Shown here: positions 1 through 7,427 of the stretch, piece after piece
Layout of the letters: each line of letters opens with the position of its first letter
How positions within the stretch are numbered: the stretch's first letter is position 1
DNA from: Flavobacterium cellulosilyticum
GTDB lineage: Bacteria > Bacteroidota > Bacteroidia > Flavobacteriales > Flavobacteriaceae
Assembly: GCF_004349355.1 (NCBI RefSeq)
Contig: NZ_SMFK01000002.1
Location: forward strand, 1 to 64,000
DNA: 64,000 bases
Direction: 5' to 3'
Position numbers and translations under genes: made by a program
Notes under the pieces: model-generated
Told to the model about the DNA's origin: nothing
Seen by the model: only the letters and a program-made list of their open reading frames with translations
Database searches by the model: none

Positions 1-269
1 CTAATGTACTAGAATCCTATAAACTGATCACAAGAAGCATGAGCCGTAAAGGAAATTGTTGGGACAATGCAGTGGCTGAGAGCTTTTTTAAGACTTTGAA
101 AACGGAACAGATTTATGGCAATAAGCTTATATCTAAAGAGCAAATGGGACTCGATTTATTTGAATTTATTGAAATCTGGTACAACAGAAAAAGAAGGCAT
201 TCCGCTTTAGAATATAAAACAATCGAAGAATTCTGGAAACAGCAAAATATTTTTAAAAATGTTGCTTAA
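1..269 (+). CDS. IS3-family transposase, C-terminal part (5' end outside window)
   Basis: The reading frame is open from the window edge to the stop at 269. The visible part matches the end of the DDE integrase catalytic domain of IS3-family (IS150-like) OrfB transposases. The typical motif SMSRKGNCWDNA is followed by AESFFKTLKTE, whose first Glu is the expected third catalytic acidic residue. The tail (IWYNRKRRHSALEYKT) is also standard for the family. The start, the first two Asp residues and any OrfA lie upstream and cannot be judged. The right terminal inverted repeat should lie within a few dozen bases of the stop, but I cannot place it without the left end. Confidence 0.9.
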   Translation, partial: NVLESYKLITRSMSRKGNCWDNAVAESFFKTLKTEQIYGNKLISKEQMGLDLFEFIEIWYNRKRRHSALEYKTIEEFWKQQNIFKNVA

Positions 270-428
270 CTAATAGTGCGGTTTTTATTTGCATATCCAA
301 CTTGATTTAATTCCAAAAGAAGTTAAGCTACAACCAGCAAAATAGATTTAAATGTGGAGTCCAGTAACCACTGAAATAAACGGGGCGAAATCGAAAAGCC
401 TAAAGAGTAGAAAACAAATTTGATTACA

Positions 429-1259
429 ATGAAAGAAGAAGTTTTAGTTGTTAATAATTATTTTGAAAAAATAATCAATTTTGGTATCGAATACGCTCCA
501 AAATTAATTGGAGGAATTCTCGTTCTAATAATTGGTTTATGGATTGCTAAATTGGTTACTAAAGGTGTCGGGAAATCTCTGGAAAAATCAAATATAGACC
601 AATCACTAGTTCCTTTTTTAAAAGGTTTAACCAATTTTGGATTAAAAGCTTTGGTTGCCATCACCGTCATGGGAATGATAGGAATAGAAATGACCTCCTT
701 TGTCGCTATTATTGGTGCTGCAGGTTTAGCTGTAGGTTTGGCATTATCGGGTACCCTTCAAAATTTTGCAGGTGGAGTAATCATTTTAATTTTGAAACCA
801 TTTAAACTCGGTGACTTTATTGAAGCTCAAGGATTTACAGGAACCGTTAAAGAGATAAGTATTTTTGCTACCATGCTTAATACTCCAGATAAAAAATTAG
901 TAATTATTCCCAATGGGCCATTATCCTCAGGTGCTCTGATTAATTATTCAGCAGAAGAATTGCGTAGAGTAGATTGGACATTCGGCATAGCATATGGAGA
1001 TGATATGCACGTTTTTAAAAAAGCTATTAATGATTTTATTGCTGATGATAATCGCATTTTAGAAGATCCTAAATCCTTTATTGGACTTGAAGCACTTGCT
1101 GATAGCTCAGTTAATTTTAAAGTTAGAGTTTGGGTAAATACTCCTGATTATTGGGATGTGTTTTTTGCAATGAACGAAAAAGTATATACCAAATTCCCTG
1201 ACTACAATTTAAATATTCCTTTTCCGCAAATGGATGTTCACGTTCAAGGAAACAAATAA
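429..1259 (+). CDS. MscS-family small-conductance mechanosensitive channel
   Basis: This is a 276-residue inner-membrane channel of the short MscS type, which releases solutes on hypo-osmotic shock. Three hydrophobic helices are visible at about 22-44, 58-80 and 85-112. The third is the Gly/Ala-rich pore helix (IGAAGLAVGLALSG), followed by the conserved QNFAGGVIIL turn and a beta domain with PNGPL. The ATG at 429 is preferred over a TTG at 420 because the family begins just before an amphipathic N-terminal helix. A strong hairpin terminator follows at 1305-1330. The gene appears to be a single unit between an IS fragment and the molybdenum cofactor operon. Confidence 0.93.
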   Translation: MKEEVLVVNNYFEKIINFGIEYAPKLIGGILVLIIGLWIAKLVTKGVGKSLEKSNIDQSLVPFLKGLTNFGLKALVAITVMGMIGIEMTSFVAIIGAAGLAVGLALSGTLQNFAGGVIILILKPFKLGDFIEAQGFTGTVKEISIFATMLNTPDKKLVIIPNGPLSSGALINYSAEELRRVDWTFGIAYGDDMHVFKKAINDFIADDNRILEDPKSFIGLEALADSSVNFKVRVWVNTPDYWDVFFAMNEKVYTKFPDYNLNIPFPQMDVHVQGNK

Positions 1260-1304
1260 AGGAAACAGAATTTAGGCTTAAAAAATAATAGTTCGTGCCT
1301 ACTT

Positions 1305-1330
1305 AAAGTCCAGCAAATTGCTGGACTTTT
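1305..1330 (+). terminator. Intrinsic terminator after mscS-like gene
   Basis: A perfect 10-bp stem (AAAGTCCAGC with GCTGGACTTT) with a 5-base loop is followed by T residues, 46 bases after the stop codon. Confidence 0.85.
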
Positions 1331-1692
1331 ATTTGAAAAACACTTTTTATTATTTTTTGCTTGAGACTTCCCAGTTGAAAGAATTCTTGCTTATAAAATA
1401 AAAGTTCGTACTTAGCCGGTGTAGTACTCATTTTCTTATTGTTTTTTTTAAAATTATTGCCAACTTGCATATAGTAATGACAAAGAAGACTTATTACACC
1501 CAATTTTGGTAGATTGGTCTGACAAACAGCAGACTTTATTCAATATCAAAAATATAAAATTTATCTTATAAATTTAATAAATTATTTTTTTTGATGTTAT
1601 TTTTTGAAGATTTTGCATTGACTTTGATGTTGAATTATGCATTTGCAAAAAATTGCTGAAAATCACTTATTTTCTTTTCCATAAAAAACACT
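1331..1692. other. Gene-free AT-rich spacer
   Basis: I see no convincing gene here. A 66-codon minus-strand frame (1303-1503) has a composition like random AT-rich DNA and runs into the terminator hairpin. The only clear signals are the terminator at the left end and the operator/promoter at the right end. Confidence 0.6.
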
Positions 1693-1720
1693 TTCGTTAT
1701 CTTTGCAAAAGTATAACGAA
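1693..1720 (+). promoter_or_regulatory. ModE-type operator overlapping the -7 promoter element of the Moco operon
   Basis: TTCGTTAT and ATAACGAA form a perfect 8-bp inverted repeat separated by 12 bases (1701-1712). The core CGTTAT-N12-ATAACG has the same half-sites and spacing as the E. coli modA ModE operator as I remember it. A Bacteroidetes -7 element, TATCTTTG, lies at 1698-1705 inside the palindrome, so a bound regulator should block RNA polymerase. The ModE-like gene starts about 12 bases downstream, which suggests autoregulation. The palindrome is seen directly; the regulator assignment is inferred. Confidence 0.75.
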
Positions 1721-1731
1721 AATATTCTTAA

Positions 1732-2061
1732 TTGAAAATTAAAAGCAAAATCTGGATTGAGTCAGAAGAGGGAATTATAATAAGTGAAGGCCGTATTCAA
1801 TTATTGAAACAAATTGAAGCTACAGGTTCACTTAATAAAGCCGCTAAAGCGATGCATATTTCGTACCAAAAAGCCTGGAAGTTGGTTGATGCTTCTAACA
1901 AAGCATCAAAATTACCACTCATAGAAACCCAAATTGGTGGAAATAATGGGGGAGGAACAGTTCTCACTCCTTATGGGAAATCACTAGTCGAATCTTTTGA
2001 AGCTATCAATACTTCTTGCTGGAAATTTTTGGATGAGGAACTAAAAAAACACAATTTATGA
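1732..2061 (+). CDS. ModE-like winged-helix regulator (DNA-binding domain only)
   Basis: This 109-residue protein matches the N-terminal winged-helix domain of ModE, the molybdate-responsive LysR-type HTH regulator. Typical segments are ISEGRIQLLKQIEATGSLN, AAKAMHISYQKAWKLVD and GGNNGGGTVLTPYG. It lacks the C-terminal Mop/TOBE domains that bind molybdate in E. coli ModE, so how it senses the metal is unclear. The start is a TTG, about 20 bases after the predicted transcription start. Its stop overlaps the start of the permease gene (ATGA), placing it first in a tightly coupled operon. It is the obvious candidate to bind the palindrome at 1693-1720. Confidence 0.88.
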   Translation: MKIKSKIWIESEEGIIISEGRIQLLKQIEATGSLNKAAKAMHISYQKAWKLVDASNKASKLPLIETQIGGNNGGGTVLTPYGKSLVESFEAINTSCWKFLDEELKKHNL

Positions 2062-2807
2062 CCATTATTGATTTATTAGATTCACCATTATTATTGCTGT
2101 TATTGCCAATAGTTGCTTTCTTGTATGCTAGTGTGGGTCACGGAGGAGCGAGCGGTTATCTGGCTTTGATGAGTGCTTTTTCTTTTCCTATGACTTTTAT
2201 GAAACCAACCGCTTTGGTACTGAATATTTTAGTTTCGGCAGTTTCATTTTATTTTTATTATAGGGAGAAAAATTTCAAATGGAATTTGTTTTATCCCTTT
2301 GCATTGACATCAATCCCCTTTTCGTTTTTAGGAGGTTTTTTAAAGATAGATGCTTTTTATTATAAAATTATTTTAGCGACAGTATTGATTTTTGCTGTTG
2401 TTCGTTTGTTGGGGATTTTTGGAAAGGAAAAAAGCACCGTCAAAGAGATTAACTTACCATTGGCTTTGTTTTTTGGAGCTGTAATTGGATTTTTATCAGG
2501 ATTGATAGGTATTGGTGGAGGAATCGTATTGAGTCCAATTCTACTCTTGTTTGGTTGGGCAACAATGAAACAAACCGCCGCTGTTTCAGCTTTATTTATT
2601 TTTGTCAACTCAATATCAGGACTATTTGGATTTATTTCAAAAGGGGGAGTTATACCATCCTCTTCGTCAGTTTTGATAGGAGTAGTTTTTATTGGGGGAT
2701 TATTGGGAGCCTATTATGGAAGCACAAAATACAATTCTAAGAAATTGCGCTATATCCTTTCTGCTGTACTTGGAATAGCTATTATAAAATTATATACAAC
2801 TGCATAA
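2058..2807 (+). CDS. TauE/SafE-family anion permease
   Basis: This 249-residue membrane protein has about eight hydrophobic segments and the duplicated layout of the TauE/SafE (sulfite exporter) family. A glycine-rich motif occurs in each half: SVGHGGASGYLAL near residue 26 and GLIGIGGGIVLSPILLL near residue 148. The family exports sulfite, sulfoacetate or related anions, and the substrate cannot be read from sequence. It is translationally coupled to the ModE-like regulator upstream and to mobA downstream, so its job is probably tied to molybdenum cofactor use. Possibilities are oxyanion transport or sulfite handling for a sulfite-oxidising molybdoenzyme encoded elsewhere. Confidence 0.88.
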   Translation: MTIIDLLDSPLLLLLLPIVAFLYASVGHGGASGYLALMSAFSFPMTFMKPTALVLNILVSAVSFYFYYREKNFKWNLFYPFALTSIPFSFLGGFLKIDAFYYKIILATVLIFAVVRLLGIFGKEKSTVKEINLPLALFFGAVIGFLSGLIGIGGGIVLSPILLLFGWATMKQTAAVSALFIFVNSISGLFGFISKGGVIPSSSSVLIGVVFIGGLLGAYYGSTKYNSKKLRYILSAVLGIAIIKLYTTA

Positions 2808-3373
2808 TGAGTACAATTACAGGAATTATTTTGGCTGGTGGAAAAAGCGAGCGTATGGGGACCGACAAAGGTTTGTTAGTCCTAAAAGGGAAACCTTTTA
2901 TTAGTCATATTTATGATGCTTTAAAACCTATTGTTGGAGATAATATTTTGGTAGTTTCTTCCAATGCAGCCTATGATAAAATGGGATACAATCGCATTGA
3001 GGATTTAATTGCTGATAAAGGACCTATAGGAGGTTTGTATACCGCTTTGAAACAATCCAAAACGAAAATAAATCTCGTTTTGAGTGTCGATGTGCCATTG
3101 GTTACAACCGAATTATTAGAGTGGTTGTTGAAAAATCATGATGAATCCTATCTAATGACACAAGTTCAAGTTCTTGATAAGGCAAGTCCGTTAGTTGCGG
3201 TTTATGATAGAGCTTTGCGAATTCCCTTAGGCGAACATTTGGCTAGTAACCAATTAAAATTGCGTGGGTTGATTGATGATATTAATCATCAAACGCTGCA
3301 AGTTCCTTTAATATGGAGCGCTCAAGTGAAAAATATTAATACGAACGTAGAGTATCAAAAAATACTAAAATAA
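2807..3373 (+). CDS. mobA: Molybdenum cofactor guanylyltransferase MobA
   Basis: This 188-residue nucleotidyltransferase transfers GMP to Mo-molybdopterin to make the bis-MGD precursor used by DMSO-reductase-family enzymes. The nucleotide-binding signature IILAGGKSERMGTDKG lies near the N-terminus, followed by a central DKGPIGGLYTAL and the metal-binding LSVDVPLV. The start codon overlaps the stop of the permease gene and the stop overlaps the start of moaD, so the three are co-translated. Its presence implies that the cell has an MGD-type molybdoenzyme such as nitrate reductase, which is not in this window. Confidence 0.92.
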   Translation: MSTITGIILAGGKSERMGTDKGLLVLKGKPFISHIYDALKPIVGDNILVVSSNAAYDKMGYNRIEDLIADKGPIGGLYTALKQSKTKINLVLSVDVPLVTTELLEWLLKNHDESYLMTQVQVLDKASPLVAVYDRALRIPLGEHLASNQLKLRGLIDDINHQTLQVPLIWSAQVKNINTNVEYQKILK

Positions 3374-3615
3374 TGACAATAACCTTAAAATATTTTGGTT
3401 TGTTGGTTGATGTCTGTCAAAAAAAAGAGGAACAATTCTATATTGAAGATAATAAAGTCTCGATTTCTTTTTTGAGGACTAAGATGGAAACTACATATGA
3501 AGAACTTAAAAATGCAAATTATTCAATTGCTGTAAATCAATCCATGAGTAGTTTAGATTATATAATAAAAGATCAAGATGTGATTGCTTTATTGCCGCCA
3601 TTCGCGGGAGGATGA
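3373..3615 (+). CDS. moaD: Molybdopterin synthase small subunit MoaD
   Basis: This 80-residue ubiquitin-fold sulfur carrier ends in the diagnostic Gly-Gly (PPFAGG). The C-terminal glycine is adenylated by MoeB, thiocarboxylated, and then donates sulfur to precursor Z within the MoaD-MoaE complex. The ATG overlaps the mobA stop. Overall identity to characterised MoaD proteins looks low, but the length, the GG tail and the position before moeB leave little doubt. Confidence 0.9.
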   Translation: MTITLKYFGLLVDVCQKKEEQFYIEDNKVSISFLRTKMETTYEELKNANYSIAVNQSMSSLDYIIKDQDVIALLPPFAGG

Positions 3616-3626
3616 AAATTTAAATT

Positions 3627-3656
3627 GCAGATTTTAGATTTCAGAATGCAGAATTT
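3627..3656 (+). repeat. Short 7-bp periodic array between moaD and moeB
   Basis: Four successive 7-mers (GCAGATT, TTAGATT, TCAGAAT, GCAGAAT) fill most of the 55-base gap. They read as the opposite-strand form of the TAAATCT-type arrays elsewhere in the window. Confidence 0.6.
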
Positions 3657-3670
3657 TTGAAACAGAAAAA

Positions 3671-4738
3671 ATGACAAATAACAAACGATATTCCAGACAA
3701 ATAATCCTTCCGGAAATAGGGGAATTAGGTCAGCTAAAATTACAAAATTCCCGAGTTTTGGTAATTGGAGCTGGAGGTTTGGGCTGTCCAGTTTTGCAGA
3801 ATTTGGCAGCTGCTGGTGTGGGAACTATTGGAATTGTAGACGGAGATGTGGTTGAGGAATCCAATTTGCACCGACAACTTTTATATGGAATCCAAGATTG
3901 TGGAAAAGGTAAAGCACAAACTGCGGCTGCGGCTATTTTAGAAAAAAATCCAACTATTAAGGTGCAAGTGTTTGCTCATTTTTTCAATTCAGATAATGCT
4001 TTTGAAGTTGTTTCCGATTACCAAATTATAGTCGATTGTACTGATGCCATTGCAGTTCGTTATTTAATAAATGATGTGGCTCTTGCCAAAAGAATTCCGG
4101 TAGTGTATGCCTCGATTCATAAATTTGAGGGGCAAGTTTCGGTTTTTAATTATAAAAATGGTCCAAGTTATCGGTGTTTGTTTCCAGAGCAGGAAGGTTT
4201 AAATGCAATTCCTAGTTGTGAAGCATCAGGCGTGTTAGGTGTTTTGCCCAATACAATTGGAACATTTCAAGCCACCGAAGTGTTGAAAATAATTCTAGAA
4301 ATAGGAACAGTGTTGTCTGGGAAATTATTGCTGTATGATGGACTTCATTTTCAAACGCAAATTATCGATTTTGTAAAAAATCCAAAAGCAATTGAAAAAG
4401 GAATGATTAAAGGCTTGCAGCTTTTAAACCGAAAAAAAACAAATGAACACTTAAGTGCGGAAGCTTTTTTAGAAAAACTGAAACAGTTAGGAGTAATTTT
4501 TATTGATGTTAGGGAATTGGAAGAAAGTCCAGAATTCAATGGGGCAAATGTAATTAAGATTCCATTGAGTACATTAGAAGAATATAGTGAGAAATTAGAT
4601 AAAAATCAAGAAATTGTGTTGTTTTGTCAAACGGGACAACGCAGCCAAACAGCATTGAACTATTTGAAAAATTCAGGATTTGTAGGCGTTTTTCATTTAG
4701 GAAAAGGAATCGAATCTTTGAAAAATCAGTTTCAATAA
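3671..4738 (+). CDS. moeB: MoeB/ThiF-family adenylyltransferase with C-terminal rhodanese domain
   Basis: This 355-residue enzyme activates the MoaD C-terminus with ATP and supplies sulfur. The E1-like domain (about 1-250) has the nucleotide-binding motif VLVIGAGGLGCPV, then VDGDVVEESNLHRQ, and CEASGVLGVLPNTIG, which carries the catalytic-type Cys. The rhodanese domain (about 260-355) has the active-site loop LFCQTGQRS with the persulfide-carrying Cys. I see no CxxC pair, so the tetracysteine zinc site of E. coli MoeB appears to be absent. The fusion explains how sulfur could reach MoaD without a separate rhodanese. The gene lies 55 bases after moaD in the same orientation. Confidence 0.9.
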   Translation: MTNNKRYSRQIILPEIGELGQLKLQNSRVLVIGAGGLGCPVLQNLAAAGVGTIGIVDGDVVEESNLHRQLLYGIQDCGKGKAQTAAAAILEKNPTIKVQVFAHFFNSDNAFEVVSDYQIIVDCTDAIAVRYLINDVALAKRIPVVYASIHKFEGQVSVFNYKNGPSYRCLFPEQEGLNAIPSCEASGVLGVLPNTIGTFQATEVLKIILEIGTVLSGKLLLYDGLHFQTQIIDFVKNPKAIEKGMIKGLQLLNRKKTNEHLSAEAFLEKLKQLGVIFIDVRELEESPEFNGANVIKIPLSTLEEYSEKLDKNQEIVLFCQTGQRSQTALNYLKNSGFVGVFHLGKGIESLKNQFQ

Positions 4739-4806
4739 CAATGGCAGTATCAATTTCACTGGTAATGACAATTTCGATATCAATGGCAATTTCAATGGCA
4801 ATGAAA
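4738..4806 (+). repeat. 6-bp periodic array directly after the moeB stop
   Basis: About ten hexamers of the ATGGCA/ATTTCA/ATATCA type run on from the moeB stop codon. The first units resemble the last moeB codons (TTTCAATAACAATGGCA). An open frame across them encodes only alternating Ile/Ser/Met/Ala and is not a plausible protein. Confidence 0.65.
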
Positions 4807-4819
4807 AAAAACAAATAAT

Positions 4820-4940
4820 AGGCTACGGATATTACGGATTAAACAGATAAGCAAAGGTTTATTTAAAAAGAATATTTAATAAATCGATTAAAAAGAATTG
4901 ATGAAAATCCGTTAAATCAGTGTCATCTGTGGCGAATAAT
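4820..4940. repeat. Degenerate inverted intergenic repeat upstream of moaE
   Basis: A left arm (GGCTACGGATATTACGGATT) and a right arm (AATCCGTTAAATCAGTGTC then ATCTGTGGC) are roughly complementary. They resemble the AATCTGTGTAAATCTGTGGC-type spacers I associate with Flavobacterium genomes. A similar stretch lies near 45860-45900. Confidence 0.5.
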
Positions 4941-4950
4941 AATAAAAATT

Positions 4951-5424
4951 ATGTTGAAAGATAAATCAAAAAAAAGCTCATTTATAAAAGGGCAAATAAC
5001 ATCGGAATTCATTGGAAATTCGATTGCCAAACACCAAAGTAAAACTAGTATTGGCGCACACAATATCTTTTTGGGACAAGTGCGTGCCGATATTGTTGAA
5101 GGTAAAAAAGTTGTAGCAATTGAATATTCGGCTTATGAAGAAATGGCGGAACAATCATTTTATGAAATTCGAGAAGCAGCTTTTGCTAAATATGAATTGA
5201 GTTGTTTGCATATTTATCACAGTTTAGGATGGGTAAAAACAGGCGAAATTTGTTTGTTCGTTTTTGTATCGGCGCCAAGACGGAAAGTGGTTTATAAAGC
5301 ATTAGAATATTTAGTCGAAGAAATAAAAGAAAAAGTATCCATTTTTGGAAAAGAAATTTTTGAGGATGAGAGTTATACTTGGAAAGTTAATAGTCCACCA
5401 AATCACGAAGGTGGAGTTCTATAA
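4951..5424 (+). CDS. moaE: Molybdopterin synthase catalytic subunit MoaE
   Basis: This 157-residue subunit combines with thiocarboxylated MoaD to convert cyclic pyranopterin monophosphate to molybdopterin. Recognisable segments are HNIFLGQVRAD (GAxxxFxGxVR type), IYHSLGWVKTGE and the lysine-rich active-site helix (YLVEEIKEKVSIFGKE). It is the fifth gene of the Moco operon, separated from moeB by 212 bases that hold two repeat tracts. Confidence 0.92.
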   Translation: MLKDKSKKSSFIKGQITSEFIGNSIAKHQSKTSIGAHNIFLGQVRADIVEGKKVVAIEYSAYEEMAEQSFYEIREAAFAKYELSCLHIYHSLGWVKTGEICLFVFVSAPRRKVVYKALEYLVEEIKEKVSIFGKEIFEDESYTWKVNSPPNHEGGVL

Positions 5425-5453
5425 TTTGTCTTAAAACATTGGCAATCTTGAAT

Positions 5454-5491
5454 TCTAAAATCGTAAATCTAAAATCCTCAATCTAAAATCT
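5454..5491 (+). repeat. TAAAATC 7-bp array between moaE and moaCB
   Basis: Five in-phase units (TAAAATC, GTAAATC, TAAAATC, CTCAATC, TAAAATC) run to two bases before the moaCB start, so they occupy its ribosome-binding region. Confidence 0.75.
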
Positions 5492-5493
5492 CA

Positions 5494-6408
5494 ATGGTAG
5501 ACATCACACATAAAATAATAACCCAACGCACGGCAACGGCTCAAGCAATTGTAAAAGTAGGTTCCCCAGCGACCATGCAAGCGATTGTAAACAATACTGT
5601 TCCTAAAGGAAATGTTCTTGAAGTATCTCGAACAGCTGGTTTGTTTGCGGTAAAAAATACTTCGAATTCCATTCCGGATTGTCATCCTATGCCAATTGAG
5701 TTCACAGGAATTCAGTTTGAATTGCTCGAAGATTCCATTCGAATTGAAGTAACTGTAAAGGCCATTTACAGAACAGGAGTAGAGGTAGAAGCCATGCACG
5801 GCGCATCAATTGTAGCCTTGACAATGTATGATATGCTAAAACCTATCGACAAACAAGTGGAAATTTCGACCATTAAATTACTCCACAAAAAAGGAGGGAA
5901 ATCGGATTTTGGTGTCAAAGAAAAAATGGATTTATCGGTGGCTGTAATGGTTTGTTCTGATTCTGTTGCTTCTGGAAAAAAAGAAGACCGAGCAGGAAAA
6001 GTAATTACTGAAAAAATAAGAAATCAGGGGTTAAGTGTTTCGAGTTATACCGTAATTCCAGATGAGGTTACAGATATCCAAGAAACGATACACAAACTAT
6101 GCGACAACAAAAAGGATTTAATAATCATTACTGGCGGAACGGGATTGTCCAATCGTGATATTACGCCTGAAGCTGTGGTTCCATTATTGGATCGTCGTAT
6201 TCCCGGAATAGAAGAAGCGATTCGTTCTTATGGTCAAGACAGAACTCCTTATGCGATGTTGTCCAGAAGTGTGGTTGGTTTCAAAGGATCTACTTTGATC
6301 ATGGCATTGCCTGGTTCAACTGCTGGTGCTAGTGAATCGATGGATGCTGTTTTTCCATCAATATTACATTTATTCAAAATATTAAATGGTTTCAACCATG
6401 GAAAATAA
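5494..6408 (+). CDS. moaCB: Bifunctional MoaC-MoaB (cyclic pyranopterin monophosphate synthase / molybdopterin adenylyltransferase-like)
   Basis: This 304-residue fusion joins two steps of the pathway. Residues 1-135 are MoaC, with NSIPDCHPMPI and VKAIYRTGVEVEAMHGAS, which carry the His, Lys and Glu residues of the active site. Residues 145-304 are a MoaB/MogA domain with the MPT-binding motif IITGGTGLSNRDITPE and ALPGSTAGASESM. MoaC completes cPMP formation after MoaA, and the MogA-type domain adenylates molybdopterin before metal insertion. The same fusion is known from other bacteria. The 3' end overlaps the moaA start. Confidence 0.92.
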   Translation: MVDITHKIITQRTATAQAIVKVGSPATMQAIVNNTVPKGNVLEVSRTAGLFAVKNTSNSIPDCHPMPIEFTGIQFELLEDSIRIEVTVKAIYRTGVEVEAMHGASIVALTMYDMLKPIDKQVEISTIKLLHKKGGKSDFGVKEKMDLSVAVMVCSDSVASGKKEDRAGKVITEKIRNQGLSVSSYTVIPDEVTDIQETIHKLCDNKKDLIIITGGTGLSNRDITPEAVVPLLDRRIPGIEEAIRSYGQDRTPYAMLSRSVVGFKGSTLIMALPGSTAGASESMDAVFPSILHLFKILNGFNHGK

Positions 6409-7405
6409 AGCAATTTATATGCAGGATACTCACGGACGAGCACACAATTATTTGCGGATTTCAATTACAGAACATTGTAATTTGAGATGTACGTATTGTA
6501 TGCCGGCCGAAGGTATTGCCCTTACGCCAAGACCTCATTTGATGACTGCAGATGAAATTGTGACCATTGCCCAAACTTTTGTCAATCTCGGTGTGACTAA
6601 AATTCGCTTGACTGGAGGAGAACCTTTGGTACGAAAAGATGCCAAACAAATTATTCAACGATTAGGAAAATTAGGAGTTAAACTTACTTTGACTACCAAT
6701 GGAATATTGGTTGACGACTTTATGGAGACATTTAAAGAAGCTGGAATTACAACTTTAAATGTTAGCATCGACAGCTTAAAAAAAGATAAATTCAACCAAA
6801 TTACACGTAGAAATTATTTTGACAAAGTAATAGAAAATATTGCTTTGCTTGATGCCAATGGTTTTCAGGTACGATTAAATGTCGTGGTAATTAAGGGATT
6901 TAATGATAATGAAATTATCGATTTTATAGAATTGACCAAAGACAGCAATATAATGATTCGTTTTATTGAGTTTATGCCTTTTGACGGCAATCAATGGAAT
7001 AAAGAAAAACTAGTTTCTTATGCCGAAATTCTGGATCAAGTAGAAAATTATTATGCTGTGGCCAATGTAAAACGCATACAGGATAAACCGAATGATACGG
7101 CTAAAAACCATAAAATTGAATCGTATAAAGGAAACTTCTCGGTCATTAGTTCGGTTACGAATCCTTTTTGTAGTACTTGCAATCGCATTCGATTGACAGC
7201 TGATGGAAAACTCAAAAATTGCCTATTTTCGAATTCCGAAACTTCATTACTAGATACATTAAGAGCTGGTGAATCAATAGAACCACTCATTTTTCAAAAT
7301 ATAAAAGCAAAACATGCTATGCGAGGCGGAATGGATGATGATGCCAAATTTCAAAATCCCGAATTATTTTCCCAGAATCGAAGTATGATTAAGATTGGGG
7401 GATGA
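6398..7405 (+). CDS. moaA: GTP 3',8-cyclase MoaA
   Basis: This radical-SAM enzyme (335 residues) catalyses the first step of molybdenum cofactor synthesis. The N-terminal [4Fe-4S] motif CNLRCTYC binds SAM. The C-terminal cluster site shows FCSTCNRIRLTADGKLKNC (three Cys). The protein ends in Gly-Gly, as active MoaA proteins do. I chose the ATG at 6398, which overlaps moaCB by 11 bases; an ATG at 6386 is also possible. This is the last gene of the operon. No moeA and no modABC molybdate transporter are present in the window, so these must be elsewhere. Confidence 0.93.
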   Translation: MENKAIYMQDTHGRAHNYLRISITEHCNLRCTYCMPAEGIALTPRPHLMTADEIVTIAQTFVNLGVTKIRLTGGEPLVRKDAKQIIQRLGKLGVKLTLTTNGILVDDFMETFKEAGITTLNVSIDSLKKDKFNQITRRNYFDKVIENIALLDANGFQVRLNVVVIKGFNDNEIIDFIELTKDSNIMIRFIEFMPFDGNQWNKEKLVSYAEILDQVENYYAVANVKRIQDKPNDTAKNHKIESYKGNFSVISSVTNPFCSTCNRIRLTADGKLKNCLFSNSETSLLDTLRAGESIEPLIFQNIKAKHAMRGGMDDDAKFQNPELFSQNRSMIKIGG

Positions 7406-7427
7406 TTTTAGATGTTTTTCTCCTTCA

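Noticed and set aside
1303..1503. Minus-strand frame of 66 codons after the mscS-like gene
   Set aside because: It reads through the terminator hairpin, has no family resemblance, and the composition is that of random AT-rich DNA.
4624..4818. Plus-strand frame at the end of moeB encoding Ile/Ser/Met/Ala repeats
   Set aside because: It overlaps moeB in another frame and then reads a 6-bp simple repeat; there is no sign of a protein.
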